NCBI GenBank assembly: GCA_037447655.1
Contig: JBBHKE010001091.1
Location: forward strand, 1-10,548
Direction: 5' to 3'
DNA length: 10,548 bases
Origin: Zygnema cylindricum
Lineage: Eukaryota > Streptophyta > Zygnematophyceae > Zygnematales > Zygnemataceae
Part shown: positions 1-8,462 of the stretch, piece by piece
How the letters are laid out: each line of letters opens with the position of its first letter
Position numbering within the stretch: the first letter of the stretch is position 1
The notes under the pieces: generated by a model
What the model was told of the DNA's origin: nothing
Databases searched by the model: none
What the model saw: only the letters and a program-made list of their open reading frames with translations
Position numbers and translations under genes: made by a program

Positions 1-120
1 TATGGAGAAATTACAATTAAACATTATTTTGAGAATGTGATTGATACACGATTTAGCGTAAATGACACTAATTCATTATTCACACTAATAATTTCTATAC
101 GCTAATAACGATTCACGGTG
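1..120 (-). mobile_element. End of a TA-flanked terminal-inverted-repeat element (MITE-like), cut by the window edge
   Basis: Bases 100-120 are the reverse complement of the terminal repeat that also bounds the elements at 3271-3790 and 4032-4989 (consensus CAYCRTGAATCG then YTATTAGCG). The base pair after the end is TA (121-122), the same target duplication as in the other two copies. The subterminal sequence ends in TTTACGCTAA when read from the tip on the minus strand, matching the left end of the 3271 copy, so this element lies in the opposite orientation. The rest, including its other terminus, is outside the window. No coding sequence is visible. TA duplication and tips starting CA suit a Tc1/mariner-type mobilised element, but that assignment is inference. 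Confidence 0.75.
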
Positions 121-122
121 TA

Positions 123-2550
123 CTGTAGCGGTGGTCCATATTCCTTCGAATAGTACGGTTTCGTAATGTACGGTTAGTCCGTACCAATTTGAAAAAACGT
201 TGTACTTCCAGATTTTTGGCTGTCGCTTGGGTCCAAAACACAAAAAACAAATCAGTTAACCCACTTGCCAAAACGACAAAAAATCTACACGATAAAAAGC
301 CTATGCGCATTTTTCGTCAGCAGGGACACCGCCATTTCTGTTAATTACCTATTTCAACGTTCTACGCCTTTGGTACTATTTAGTGTGGATATTTACTGTG
401 CGTCACAGGATCGAGCTCTATTTGTCCAGATCCTCTGAACCCACACGTGTCATAGTTTGACTGACGCTTACTTTAGCGCCAAGACTATTTGAAGTGGCAT
501 ATGTACGGAAGCTGAAACCTATCGCTTTCCATTACTTTTGTCGCTATTCGAGTAGTAGAGGCTGAGATTTGAACGTTCCGTAGGCCATGATGGTAACAGC
601 TCAAATTTCGACATAGAAATGACATACAGACAGCCTGGCTGGAGAAGTCTTTTCTTAACTTTCTCTGAAGAGTCACCCTCCCGGATTCAACTGACATTCC
701 ACGTGTCTGTCTGACATCATCAACGACAATTTCAAATATTATTTTACGTACCGCAGAAGTAACTAAACGACAAATATAATTTTCCAGAATTCGGAAACAA
801 CAGCCTTCCAGGGTCCAATCACAGACGACCGACCGACAAATGCAGTTCTTTGTTACTCTCCGTACAACAGAGGTGCAATCATCAAACGTGCGCGAATCTT
901 CTGAATTCGAAAATACGTCCTATGAACCCGGTCTATCCTTCCCACGCTTCATTCCGGGATTTTTTGTCGTGTAGGTAAATTGCTCCCACAACCGCCTAAA
1001 AATCGAAAATTCCTCTTTCCGAGGGCCCGTAATTTCTGTACCACTTTGTTCCCTCTCGTCTCCCTCTAGTCTCAATTGTGATCCGACCGCACGTCTGAAA
1101 ATATACGAATATTCCGACACAAGCAGCCGTCCTACAAGTGGCGAAGGAAAGCTGGGAATGATGGTAAAAAGTTTAAAACACGGAGATGGAAGCGTGAAAA
1201 TCGACGGCAACGGTATTACATGTACATTTTGATAAGCGCAGACCGTTTCTAGACCGGAACGGCCGGCACATAGGAAGGTTCAAAAGCAGTAAATAGTGTG
1301 ACATGTTCTGCTACATTCAGGATTCCAGTAATTAGTTTTAAGATTTTTTTTTTCTTTTGTCGTTTATTATTTCTTTTCTTTTTACTTCTAATTTTCTAGT
1401 ACGCGAGTAGTGAGAAGTACGAACTGTAAAGGCCTTAACGGCATAAAGTCAATTGCTTGTACTTTAAGTACACTGTACTTTCATACTTTTATTTTTTACT
1501 TAAGACCCGGGTTGCAGATCCACGGCCATAAGCTGCCCAGACATGGACGGCAGTCCTTGCATACTTTTGCCGGCCGTTAGAAATCGACGGTCTCGAGAAA
1601 GAATCAAAGAATGTACCAAAAGCAGGCTGCGAGAACGTCGCAAAAAACGATCTGAAATTCTGAACACGTTTTTATTGCTGCGATCATTTAATCTGACGGT
1701 CAATTTTTAAGCTAGAAGAATGTCTTCTCGATCGACGGCCACTGGCGGCAGGCTGTTTCAAAAGTCACGTGACACGTTATCCACGCGTCATATATAGATT
1801 GACCACCGAGATAATCTACAAATTTGCCGTACGCCAGTGAAGCACTTTCGCAGCCGAACCGGAAACTCACGGAATTTCAGGGATCATGCGGCTGGAAATC
1901 ACCTGTGAACTGACGATTTTGACCATCGCCATATCTCCAACGGAAATCTTGACCGCCCGATCGATACTGGATGTGCATGTACGGCCGATAATCGGCCATC
2001 ATGCTTTGTCCTGACGAGCGAAACAAATCTCAAACCCTAATTCGGAAGATTGGATGTCATTTTTCACACGTGGGAGTCAAAGTCGTATGCTACAGTCTTG
2101 CAAATGGTGATTGGTAAAGATCCGCAACCGATTCTAGTCCAATGATATACGACAAATTTGGAATATTTGAATCTAAAAACTTCACGATCATTTTTCTGGA
2201 AGGACTCGGAATTCCGGCAGCAAATATCTGAAAGCCGTACTGTTAATCCAATAGGGCGTCGAGATATCGGACGGCGCAGATCACTAGAGATGTCCGTCCT
2301 TGTGCAACGTGTCAGAAAATGACGTGGCAGAGGAAATTGCATTTTACTTTTTCAGTGATCGTCTCGATGTGCAAAAAATAATCAGGTTACATTTGGATAT
2401 TTCTGAGATCGTTCGAAAAATCCCGCAGAATGCATTTAGATTTTTCTGAGGTCGTTTAGATGTACGGATCAGTAAAAAGTACTGGATTAACTTTATGAAA
2501 TTTATGTCGGGAACTGCACAAAGTTATGATTGGAAGTAAACAACTACGAT
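123..2550. other. Long stretch without recognisable gene
   Basis: About 2.4 kb with only short open frames (under 100 codons), mostly on the minus strand, and none resembling a known family. Their residue composition is uneven and they lack conserved motifs. Visible details are a T-rich tract at about 1335-1395, several CACGTG hexamers (near 445, 694, 1766) and a small palindrome at 1976-2003. I find no terminal-repeat pair here. It may be old decayed repeat or intergenic DNA. Confidence 0.5.
1976..2003. repeat. Short palindrome
   Basis: GGCCGAT (1983-1989) and ATCGGCC (1991-1997) are perfect reverse complements around one central A. They are flanked by CATG on both outer sides. No known site matches it; it could form a small hairpin. 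Confidence 0.5.
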
Positions 2551-2571
2551 TAAGGGTATGGTTACATCAGG

Positions 2572-2620
2572 AGGTCTCTGTAATAGTACGGACAGCAAAA
2601 TTCCTGTATTACAGAGGCCT
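2572..2620. repeat. Inverted repeat inside the TAA-flanked element
   Basis: The 14-base arms at 2572-2585 and 2607-2620 pair at 13 of 14 positions, the exception being a G/T-type pair, around a 21-base spacer. The inner motif TATTACAGAGGC resembles the edge of the larger palindrome at 2974-3018 (CAATACAGAGGC), so the two may derive from one motif. Confidence 0.75.
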
Positions 2621-2973
2621 CGGTTACATCGCGTATCATCTGTAAACAAGTTTTTACATACGTGTTCTGATTTGAGTGATTCCACGTAGGTCGACGATCA
2701 AATCTATAAAATCGTCAAAGATTTGGAAACCGACCATTTTCGTATAAAAATCCGTACTTGCGTATTACGTACGTGTACTTCACAAGTGTACCGCGTCAAT
2801 GTACCTCAGAGATCTCCTTCACGCTGCTGACTTTCAAGAAAAAACCGTATTTCTTTTCGGCAAAAATTTTATGGTCACCTTGTCCGAAGGCACGTGACTT
2901 TGTGGACGTGTGAAAATTTTCATATTTCATCGACGCACGTGTCTGACGTCCAGGTGTAGCGATTTGACTGGTT

Positions 2974-3018
2974 CTGTATTGCTGAACCCACCTCGGCGAG
3001 GTGGGTTCACCAATACAG
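2974..3018. repeat. 45-base near-perfect palindrome
   Basis: Arms GAACCCACCTCG (2984-2995) and CGAGGTGGGTTC (2997-3008) are perfect complements around one base. Outside a 2-base mismatch they continue as CTGTATTG (2974-2981) and CAATACAG (3011-3018). This gives 20 paired positions with a one-base centre, unusually strong for a cruciform or RNA hairpin. The inner GC-rich core stands out from its AT-rich surroundings. Confidence 0.9.
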
Positions 3019-3270
3019 AGGCGTATGGAGCGATTGCTTCGCAGATGAAGACCAAAATGTAATCGGACGGTCGATGTCTTCTCCTGTATACTTGGAGAAT
3101 CGTAATCTTATTTTCTGTAATGTTGTTCTCAAGAAACTCACGAAAATATAGTACGGCATGGTACGGGCAAGTACAAAATTTTGTATTAAACCTCACTTTT
3201 CGTCTGATGTAACCATACCCTAAATTAGGGAATTGCTAATCGCAGAGACAATTTTTGCTGCGCGCAGGTA

Positions 3271-3790
3271 CACCATGAATCGCTATTAGCGTAATGAAAT
3301 AGATAGCGTAATGAAACAATTAGCGTTATTTACGCTAATTGGGAATTTCAGTTTTTTCCAAAAATAAAATTATTCTAATTTATCATTAACTCTAATTTGT
3401 AAACTGCTTTGAAAAAAAAATCGGCGCATAATATATCAACGCTAAAATATGTGCATGTACGAAATTGTTCAAATCGTACGCCGTCGCGTTTTTTTGACAT
3501 CTGCGTATGCCGGAAAGTATTTACGCAATTACATGTTAGCGCGACTACGGGACATAGTGAATATTTTTTCTGTACTTTTCTACTTGAGAAAGTACAAAAA
3601 TAGTACGACCCTGACAGTCCGTACACCACCCTATTTAAAATGGCACCATATTAGAGTTATGAACCCTATTTAATGGGGTACCTCAAATAACGTTTAGAAA
3701 CATTTAAAATCATTAATTCTATTTGAGAATTTGCCGAAAAATACAGGGTACCTCAATTAGAGTCATGAACGCTAATAGCGATTCACGATG
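3271..3790 (+). mobile_element. 520-bp TA-flanked terminal-inverted-repeat element nested in the left arm
   Basis: It starts CACCATGAATCG and ends CGATTCACGATG, with the palindrome CGCTATTAGCG just inside each tip. TA lies on both sides (3269-3270, 3791-3792). The uninterrupted right arm of the host element reads across this point with a single TA, which proves both the insertion and the duplication. The left subterminal part holds two tandem copies of ATAGCGTAATGAAA-like sequence; the right part holds GGTACCTCAATTAGAGTCAT instead, so the ends are distinguishable. Overlapping short frames on both strands at 3375-3673 have no known motif. Confidence 0.88.
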
Positions 3791-4031
3791 TAGTTGTCAA
3801 AAATTGTACATTTGAAGTACAATATAGTACACGTTACGTACCTTTGAGTTCAGATTTGACGGTCAATCCGTCGAACAACTTTGACTGGCAAAATATTGCA
3901 ACGACAATTAAAAAAGTGACGCGCTTGTGAACGTCGACCGTCATAAAAAAAAACAATTCACACGGCAGGCGCAAGTTTACGGTAACAAAATTGCGGCAAC
4001 CACGTATAAATAAAATGGTTGCGCGCAGGTA

Positions 4032-4989
4032 CATCGTGAATCGTTATTAGCGTTTATAAATAGATAGCGTTATGAAACAGATACCGTTATCAACGCAATT
4101 TGGGAATTCGGGGGTTTTGCAGGAAATCATCTACTCTGATTTGTTATTTAAAGGGTTTTTATCATAGTTAAAAAGTAGGCGTTTTTATGGTAGGCCTTTG
4201 GTAGGCGCACAAAATTTGGTACAAAACACGCGTAGAGTAGGCATACTGTATGTGTGTGCGTTGTGCGCACTCTTGTATGAACGTACGAATCTGACGTATG
4301 ATCATGGTACAGCGCACGCCGCCGGACAAATTTTTTTTAGCGAACTGACACGGCGTAGGATGACATTCCGCGGGAAAGAAAACCCGTAAAAAAAAAAGGA
4401 CGGATAGTTCAGAGTTTTTTTGGAAAGGGCGAAACCGCCAAAGTGTTTTGCAACCACCGACGAGTAGGTTTTGGTAATATTTTTCGCAGTGTGGAATATT
4501 ATTTTTTATCTTCCCATACTGCCTGGTTGGTCAATTTGAGGCTTTATTTAGTGTGGCCTTCAAAATTGAAGACGCTAATATGACAGATAGTCTTATCGTA
4601 AGCTGTGTTATGGGCTTTTCATGTGATCTTCTTAGATCGCTACTTTGATTAGCAACCGTCCGCTCGTCTGATTTTTACAGTTTAAATAAAAAATACCTAA
4701 AAACTCACATAATTTTTTTTTGCCCGAATGTTTTTCAAAATTTAGACATGACGTTTAATTCTCTATCGTTCGATGTGCAACTCAACCTTGTTACTATTTT
4801 TTTTTCATTTTGCGACCCATACAATATGGGTCTTAAGGTCATATTGTATGTTTTACATACAATAGGCATATTGTATGGGCCAACTTTCACCTACTTTTGA
4901 ACTATGGTTTTTATCAATTCAATTTGAGAATTCGGGTAAAAAAAGGAGGTACCGCAATTAGAGTCATTGACGCTAATAGCGATTGACGG
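4032..4989 (+). mobile_element. 958-bp TA-flanked element of the same family, second nested insertion
   Basis: The tips CATCGTGAATCG (4032) and CGATTGACGG (ending 4989) match the 3271 element. TA lies on both sides (4030-4031, 4990-4991), and the uninterrupted right arm has one TA at the matching place, with a 2-base difference just beyond. The left subterminal motif (AGATAGCGTTATGAAAC) and right subterminal motif (ACCGCAATTAGAGTCATTG) are those of the 520-bp copy, so orientation is the same. It is about 440 bp longer, mainly internal AT-rich sequence with long T runs and a nested hairpin at 4816-4879. No transposase is visible. Confidence 0.85.
4816..4879. repeat. Nested double hairpin
   Basis: An outer pair CCCATACAATATG (4816-4828) and CATATTGTATGGG (4867-4879) is perfect over 13 bp. 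Inside it, TATTGTATG (4842-4850) pairs perfectly with CATACAATA (4856-4864). The same ATACAATA word thus appears four times in alternating orientation within 64 bases. Confidence 0.85.
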
Positions 4990-5679
4990 TATAGTTTCGC
5001 ATTTCACGTGAGCTCCACAGTGAGAGCACATATTGACATTTAACTTAGCCGCAAAAATGGAATCTAATCGCGAACCGTTATGTTGAACTTGTACACAAAT
5101 TAAAAGACGACGTCATATGTATAAATTAACTCGCACGAAACGAAATAACTTAGTACAATATAAGAAAGCGTACCCGCCTAAAAATATCGATGAAAATAAA
5201 TGATAAAAAAGTGCGACGTCACACACGACCAAATGAAGCCACACTATTTACGACTTAACACTCCTACGCTAACAACGTACTTCACATTGATTCACATTCA
5301 CGGAAAAAGTAAAATACGCACATAAAAAAAAATGCACTACGCACTTAAATGTCAACATATGCTCTCACAGTGGAGCTCACGTGAAGTGCGAAAGTACCTG
5401 CGCCCAGCCATTTTATTTACATGTGGTTGCCGCAGTTTTGTTACCGTAAACCTGCGCTGGCCGTGTGAATTGTTTTTTTTTATGACAGTCGACGTTCGCA
5501 AGCGCGACACTTTTTTAACCGTCGTTACAATATTTTGCTAGTCAAAGTTGTTCGACGGATTGACCGTCAAATCTAAACTCAAAGTTACGTAACTTGTACT
5601 ATACTATAATGCAAAAGTACAATTTTTGACAACTACCAGCGCGCAACAAAAATTGTCTCTGCCAATAGTTATTCCCTTA

Positions 5680-5961
5680 AAATATCTACAAATTATTTAC
5701 GCTTGCTCAAAAAAAAACTGTTGTTTATTCACCTTAAAATCCACAATATCTATGATTTCGTGACTCTTTATTCTCAAATAATTATACACTTTGCGGTCTT
5801 AGGGTAAAAAAAATTTAAAATTCGATATTGTGCTGCTTAGAAAAAATGAAAACTCCACAATATTTTCGTCAACATTTACTCCATTCGGATAATTTTTTGC
5901 AATAAAGACTCTTTATTTTGACAAGATAAATATCAGTTAATACGAGTTCGGATAATACGAG
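5680..5961. other. AT-rich spacer
   Basis: No gene is seen in these 282 bases. Small features are GACTCTTTATT repeated (about 5761 and 5908), a short hairpin AATAAAG-act-CTTTATT (5902-5918), and AATACGAGTTC repeated at 5939-5949 and 5954-5964 directly at the left edge of the RT remnant. Confidence 0.55.
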
Positions 5962-6410
5962 TTCCCCAAGTTGTCGTACTCACAGGTGGCGTTTTCGATC
6001 TTGATCTGTCCTTTTGCTCAGCGCCCTCTCTATCTTGCGCGGCCTTTACCACCCACGACTTCTTCTTTGTCTTCCCTTAAGGATTTTGACAACAATCTTT
6101 TGGGTGTGCTTCACAACCTCGTTGGCCATGGGATTTTTTATCGTCCGGAGGGGCCACTCGCTCGTCAACAAGCCAACCTCCCTATTTCGAACAATGCTTA
6201 AGGTTTGATTTCCGTGCCAAAGTTGCGCCAGCCGCGTATTTAGGTAGTTGGGCTTTGTTGGATCGTGCCATCACTTCTCGTTTCGTGGTGGATGATGTCC
6301 CCATTCTGGCGCAAGGTATCTCTAAGGTGCAAGAGAGGATATTTCCATTTCACCAAGCTCTCCTTTCAGCTGGTGCGCTACTACCCTTGGACGCTCGAAA
6401 CAAAGTTCTT
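5962..6410 (+). pseudogene. Reverse transcriptase remnant, fragment A (thumb and first post-RT segment)
   Basis: Translation from 5962 gives residues such as RPLYLARPLPP and FDNNLLGVLHNLV. This is the pattern that follows the catalytic palm in many non-LTR-type RTs (YLxRTxPP...FDxxLLxxL). Near 6195 the frame shifts, and the next frame (to 6410) reads RFDFRAKVAPAAYLGSWALL, matching the GLGLR...APAAYLGSWAL block of the same proteins. The join at LPISN and RFD is where a GGLGL-type motif normally lies, now broken by indels. The catalytic FxDD region is absent; there is a stop at 5953-5955 just upstream. The fragment ends where the Y repeat begins at 6411. Family match is from recognition of motifs, not a search. 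It is not functional. Confidence 0.68.
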
Positions 6411-6449
6411 GTTGATATTTGTGTATTTTGTGGGTCTATATTGGGATAG

Positions 6450-6682
6450 AAAAAGGCAGAGGCAGTCTGTCTCTAACTCCCTTCTCCAAGCCCCCACACT
6501 TGTCGTAGTCACTGAAAGCTAGAGAGGGAGCTAGAGTCATGGTTGCGAAAGCTCTATAAAGAGACATAGAGTAGGTTTGGTATATTTACCACAAAAGGTA
6601 TTTGACAAACCCAGAATTTGTGTGCCTACCGTCCCTCAAGTCACTTACAGCCGGTAGCTTTATCCAATATTCTAAGACCGTC
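6450..6682 (-). ncRNA. SINE-like Pol III unit, copy 1 (degenerate)
   Basis: Read on the minus strand: an A-box-like TTAGAATATTGG (6664-6675) followed by ATAAAGCTACCGGCT, a degenerate B-box region (about 6598-6612, GGGTTTGTCAAA, several mismatches to GWTCRANNC), a long stem-loop (6471-6536) and a T5 run (6450-6454). Order and spacing match the copies at 7932 and 9703; A box to T run is 226 nt. The weak B box suggests this copy is no longer active. Confidence 0.45.
6471..6536. repeat. Long stem-loop, copy 1
   Basis: The arm 6471-6486 pairs with 6522-6536 with one mismatch (A opposite C) and one bulge. The loop holds CCCCCACACTTGTCGTAGTC, almost identical in all three copies. Confidence 0.75.
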
Positions 6683-6718
6683 TTGGGATTTGCAATAAAT
6701 ATATAAGGTTATTACGTG

Positions 6719-6825
6719 AAAAATACCATCAAAATAGTCACCATTATGTTGCATTTGCCCTGATCTGATCGTGGGTCTGCAGACTTAAAGCAATCGTTCT
6801 CCTTATCCACTTAGGCGAGGACAAC
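6719..6825 (-). ncRNA. Extra tRNA-like sequence within Y copy 1
   Basis: On the minus strand TCGCCTAAGTGG (6807-6818) followed by ATAAGGA resembles a tRNA A box and D arm. Three of four D-stem pairs form (CCT with AGG). GATCAGATC (6762-6770) differs from the B-box consensus GWTCRANNC at one place. The start-to-start distance is 48, near that of a real tRNA, and a T5 run follows (6719-6723). The acceptor, anticodon and T stems pair poorly, so it is a tRNA-derived relic and not a tRNA gene. It is absent from Y copies 2 and 3 at this place. Confidence 0.4.
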
Positions 6826-7088
6826 TAACAAAACTTTCGGTTCGATATTTGAATAAAACGTTAATGACGACGCTTTCATGTAATGGACTGAATTGACGTC
6901 GGTAGAATTTCAACAAAAGTGGAAAAGGACGACGGCCTTAGAAATTCAACGGCTATAAAAAAAATTGGCGCGTCGTCGAGATTGAACGGCTGACGTTGAT
7001 CACCGTATTTCAAACGGACGGCACGCGTGAGTGCCGGCCTACCCGAATGGCTATTTTGGCGACGCTTCGCGAAAATGGAAGAAAATGA

Positions 7089-7159
7089 CACGTGGCACCA
7101 TCCTATAGGAAGTCGAAGAAGAAAGCGACAGTATGGCGACGACTTATTTGCCACGTGGC
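7089..7159. promoter_or_regulatory. Paired G-box motifs in Y copy 1
   Basis: ACACGTGGCAC is centred on CACGTG at 7089-7094, and the palindrome GCCACGTGGC lies at 7150-7159. CACGTG is the classic bHLH/bZIP core. Copies 2 and 3 keep ACACGTGG in the matching region (8463-8468, 10207-10212). Function is inferred. Confidence 0.4.
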
Positions 7160-7303
7160 ACACTGAGAGTGGTTCTGCATAATTCCGTACATAAAGTATG
7201 GCGGCTATCATACTTTGTATCTACATTATATAACGTATGATAATTTGAGTAGGTTCTTAGTACTTAGACATTTTTGGAAGCCCTCTCTCCCAGAGGCATT
7301 CGG

Positions 7304-7310
7304 TATAAAT
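7304..7310 (+). promoter_or_regulatory. TATA box, Y copy 1
   Basis: TATAAAT followed about 20 bases later by CAGCCATAACT. Both are conserved in order and spacing in copies 2 (8708) and 3 (10451) although the surrounding sequence has diverged. This supports a Pol II start for plus-strand transcription of the downstream leader, by inference. Confidence 0.5.
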
Positions 7311-7498
7311 TCGCTGTCTTTGAACAGCCATAACTTAATGCTCAAGGGAGAAAATTCATACATTCTTTTTGCTGCGGACTCAGAGGAGTCCAGGCTACAC
7401 AAGCTTGTAGTCGGTCAGAGTTTTTGCCTGCCAGGGTGGCTGCATTTCTAAGGGAAAGTCAAAGTGGGGGAATGTGTCTAAATATTCATATTCTAACT

Positions 7499-7689
7499 TT
7501 GCATTCTGTGGGGGAACTGAGCACACAGAAAGTCTTCTTTCACAGGGGTGTGAAGCTGTATTGGGGTTCTAACTGTCAAGGTGTCAGTCATTTGGGTTTG
7601 TATCAACTTGGTGTCGACACTATCTAGATAAGCTTCTTTGGATATGCGAATTCTGTGGAGGAATGGAACACATAGAATTTCAGTTACAC
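7499..7689 (+). pseudogene. Duplicated zinc-finger-like coding remnant
   Basis: One frame contains FCGGTEH (TGT at 7507) and, after a stop codon, CEFCGGMEH with a downstream His (Cys at 7645 and 7654, His at 7669 and 7687). The second fits a C-x2-C...H...H zinc finger like those near the ends of RLE-type retrotransposon proteins. The DNA of both is similar (TTCTGTGGxGGAA then CACAxAGAA), about 146 bases apart, so one copies the other. The first has lost its leading Cys in frame. In Y copy 2 the first is kept (CGGTEHKKVLFH) and the second has TGA in place of the second Cys. Not functional. Confidence 0.42.
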
Positions 7690-7691
7690 CT

Positions 7692-7889
7692 TTTCATTCT
7701 GTCATGGCCGACACTAACTTCCAACTTCAACAACATATATATGAGCAAGTGGCCGCCGTAAATTTTGCAAACCTCTTAGAGGCGCTACCTTTTTCTCAAG
7801 CTTGTTTACGTTCGTGTTCAAGGCATGGGGTTGGTGCGTCGCTTCAAGCGACACCAACTTTTTCAACACTCGTCTATCGTTTGACCAAT
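7692..7889 (+). pseudogene. Reverse transcriptase remnant, fragment B (middle post-RT segment)
   Basis: An open stretch reads LLEALPFSQACLRSC then RHGVGASLQATPT. This matches the block (LxxLPxxxxARLLSxSGPGAGAWLxAIPT) that follows the AAYLGSWAL block of fragment A in the same RT proteins. It stops at RLTN (7887-7889), just where Y copy 2 begins. The open frame has a single phase here, so this piece is better kept than A or C. Alone it is about 66 codons and cannot work. Recognition is by motif only. Confidence 0.6.
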
Positions 7890-7931
7890 TGTTGGAATTC
7901 AAGTATTTTCTAGGTCTAGAGATTGCAAAAT

Positions 7932-8182
7932 AAAAAGCAAAATAGTAGATATTGACAGCCTGCCTCTAACTCCTCCTCAAGTCCCCACACTTGTCGGAGT
8001 CATTTAAGCCTGGAGGAGGAGTTAGCCATGGATGCCTGTGCTGTCTAGAGGGAGACAGACACTTGTTTTATAGGGGGTTTTCTCTAAAAAGTAGTTTTGA
8101 CAGAGACAAGATTTGATCCTGGTACCTGACATATGTCACAACCGCAGTAGCCGGTAGTCTTATCCAAATAGTCTAAATTGTA
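7932..8182 (-). ncRNA. SINE-like Pol III unit, copy 2
   Basis: Minus strand, in order: A-box-like TAGACTATTTGG (8164-8175) followed by ATAAGACTACCGGCT, a perfect B-box consensus GATCAAATC (8110-8118), a perfect 13-bp stem-loop (7966-8025), then a T5 run (7932-7936). A to B start spacing is 57, longer than in a tRNA but common in tRNA-derived SINEs. A box to terminator is 244 nt. No acceptor stem can be drawn, so this is tRNA-derived and not a tRNA. Lying antisense to the RT fragments, it would be transcribed away from the Y promoter region. Transcription itself is inferred. Confidence 0.5.
7966..8025. repeat. Long stem-loop, copy 2
   Basis: CTAACTCCTCCTC (7966-7978) and GAGGAGGAGTTAG (8013-8025) are perfect complements. 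The stem bases differ from copies 1 and 3 on both sides, yet pairing is complete here; the loop motif CCCCACACTTGTCGGAGTC is conserved. Confidence 0.85.
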
Positions 8183-8462
8183 TTACATATTAATGGGTAT
8201 GATATTTATTTAAACTATTACAATAAGACTAATTCATTAAACTAGAACTATATGCATACTGCATAGAAACAGTTGTGTAAAGTACGAGGTACGGTACGTA
8301 TACGAAATAAATACCGCGCAGTTTGTTTGACGCCGGAAAGAATACCGCGAAGGTATTTATGACGGCCACGATTGAAATCCAAAATTGATCGGACGGCCGC
8401 GAAGGATGCCGAGATCGCGGCGTACGATTTTGGCGGTTTGCGATCACCGCCACATTGAGTGA

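Larger units (their letters stand above)
2554..3220. mobile_element. 667-bp terminal-inverted-repeat element with TAA target duplication (PIF/Harbinger-type MITE)
   Basis: The left end reads GGGTATGGTTACATCAG (2554-2570) and the right end is its reverse complement (3204-3220), a 17-bp perfect match. Both sides carry TAA (2551-2553 and 3221-3223). Tips starting GGG and a 3-bp TWA duplication are typical of PIF/Harbinger elements, known to insert at TWA; the superfamily is inferred from these two signs only. No transposase is seen; an 89-codon minus-strand frame (2927-3196) has no recognisable motif. GGTTACATC recurs at 2622, and two large palindromes lie inside (2572-2620, 2974-3018). Confidence 0.8.
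3228..5676. mobile_element. Fold-back transposon with long inverted arms, TTA target duplication, carrying two nested insertions
   Basis: The left arm (3228-3270, 3793-4031 and 4992-5043, about 334 bp once insertions are removed) is the reverse complement of the right arm (5345-5676, 332 bp) with scattered substitutions. The loop between (5044-5344) is about 300 bp, AT-rich and without a gene. Tips start GGGAAT and both flanks carry TTA (3225-3227, 5677-5679), again like PIF/Harbinger-type insertion. Without the nested elements and their TA duplications the element is about 967 bp. Matching short open frames in the two arms (minus 3834-4034, plus 5332-5541) reflect the inverted repeat; they differ by amino-acid-changing substitutions and a stop, so I do not call a protein. 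Non-autonomous, since no transposase is seen. Confidence 0.82.
6411..7682 (+). repeat. Repeat Y, copy 1
   Basis: The left end GTTGATATTTGTGTATTTT matches the starts of the copies at 7891 and 9663. Shared blocks in order are a start motif (GTATTTTCTAGG type), a long stem-loop, a minus-strand tRNA-like region, a divergent promoter-like region, a TATA box, a hairpin-rich leader and a zinc-finger-like remnant. The last clear match to copy 2 is GCTTCTTTGGATATGC (ends 7647); weaker similarity runs to about 7682. This copy is the most diverged in its middle (about 6676-7260) and holds an extra tRNA-like sequence at 6719-6825. It separates RT fragments A and B. The orientation given is that of the RT fragments. 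Confidence 0.7.

Noticed and set aside
920-1210. 96-codon minus-strand open frame
   Set aside because: No recognisable domain or signal; length is within what random sequence gives.
3375-3673. Overlapping open frames on both strands of the 520-bp element as a transposase
   Set aside because: All are under 90 codons, without DDE/D motifs, and overlap each other antisense.
3834-4034. Short minus-strand open frame with a similar plus-strand frame at 5332-5541, as a conserved small protein
   Set aside because: The two are arms of one inverted repeat; the differences are mostly amino-acid changing and one copy has a stop, so similarity is from DNA ancestry.
6876-7211. 111-codon minus-strand open frame in Y copy 1
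   Set aside because: No known motif, no intact counterpart in copies 2 and 3, and it covers the G-box region; only scattered residues agree.
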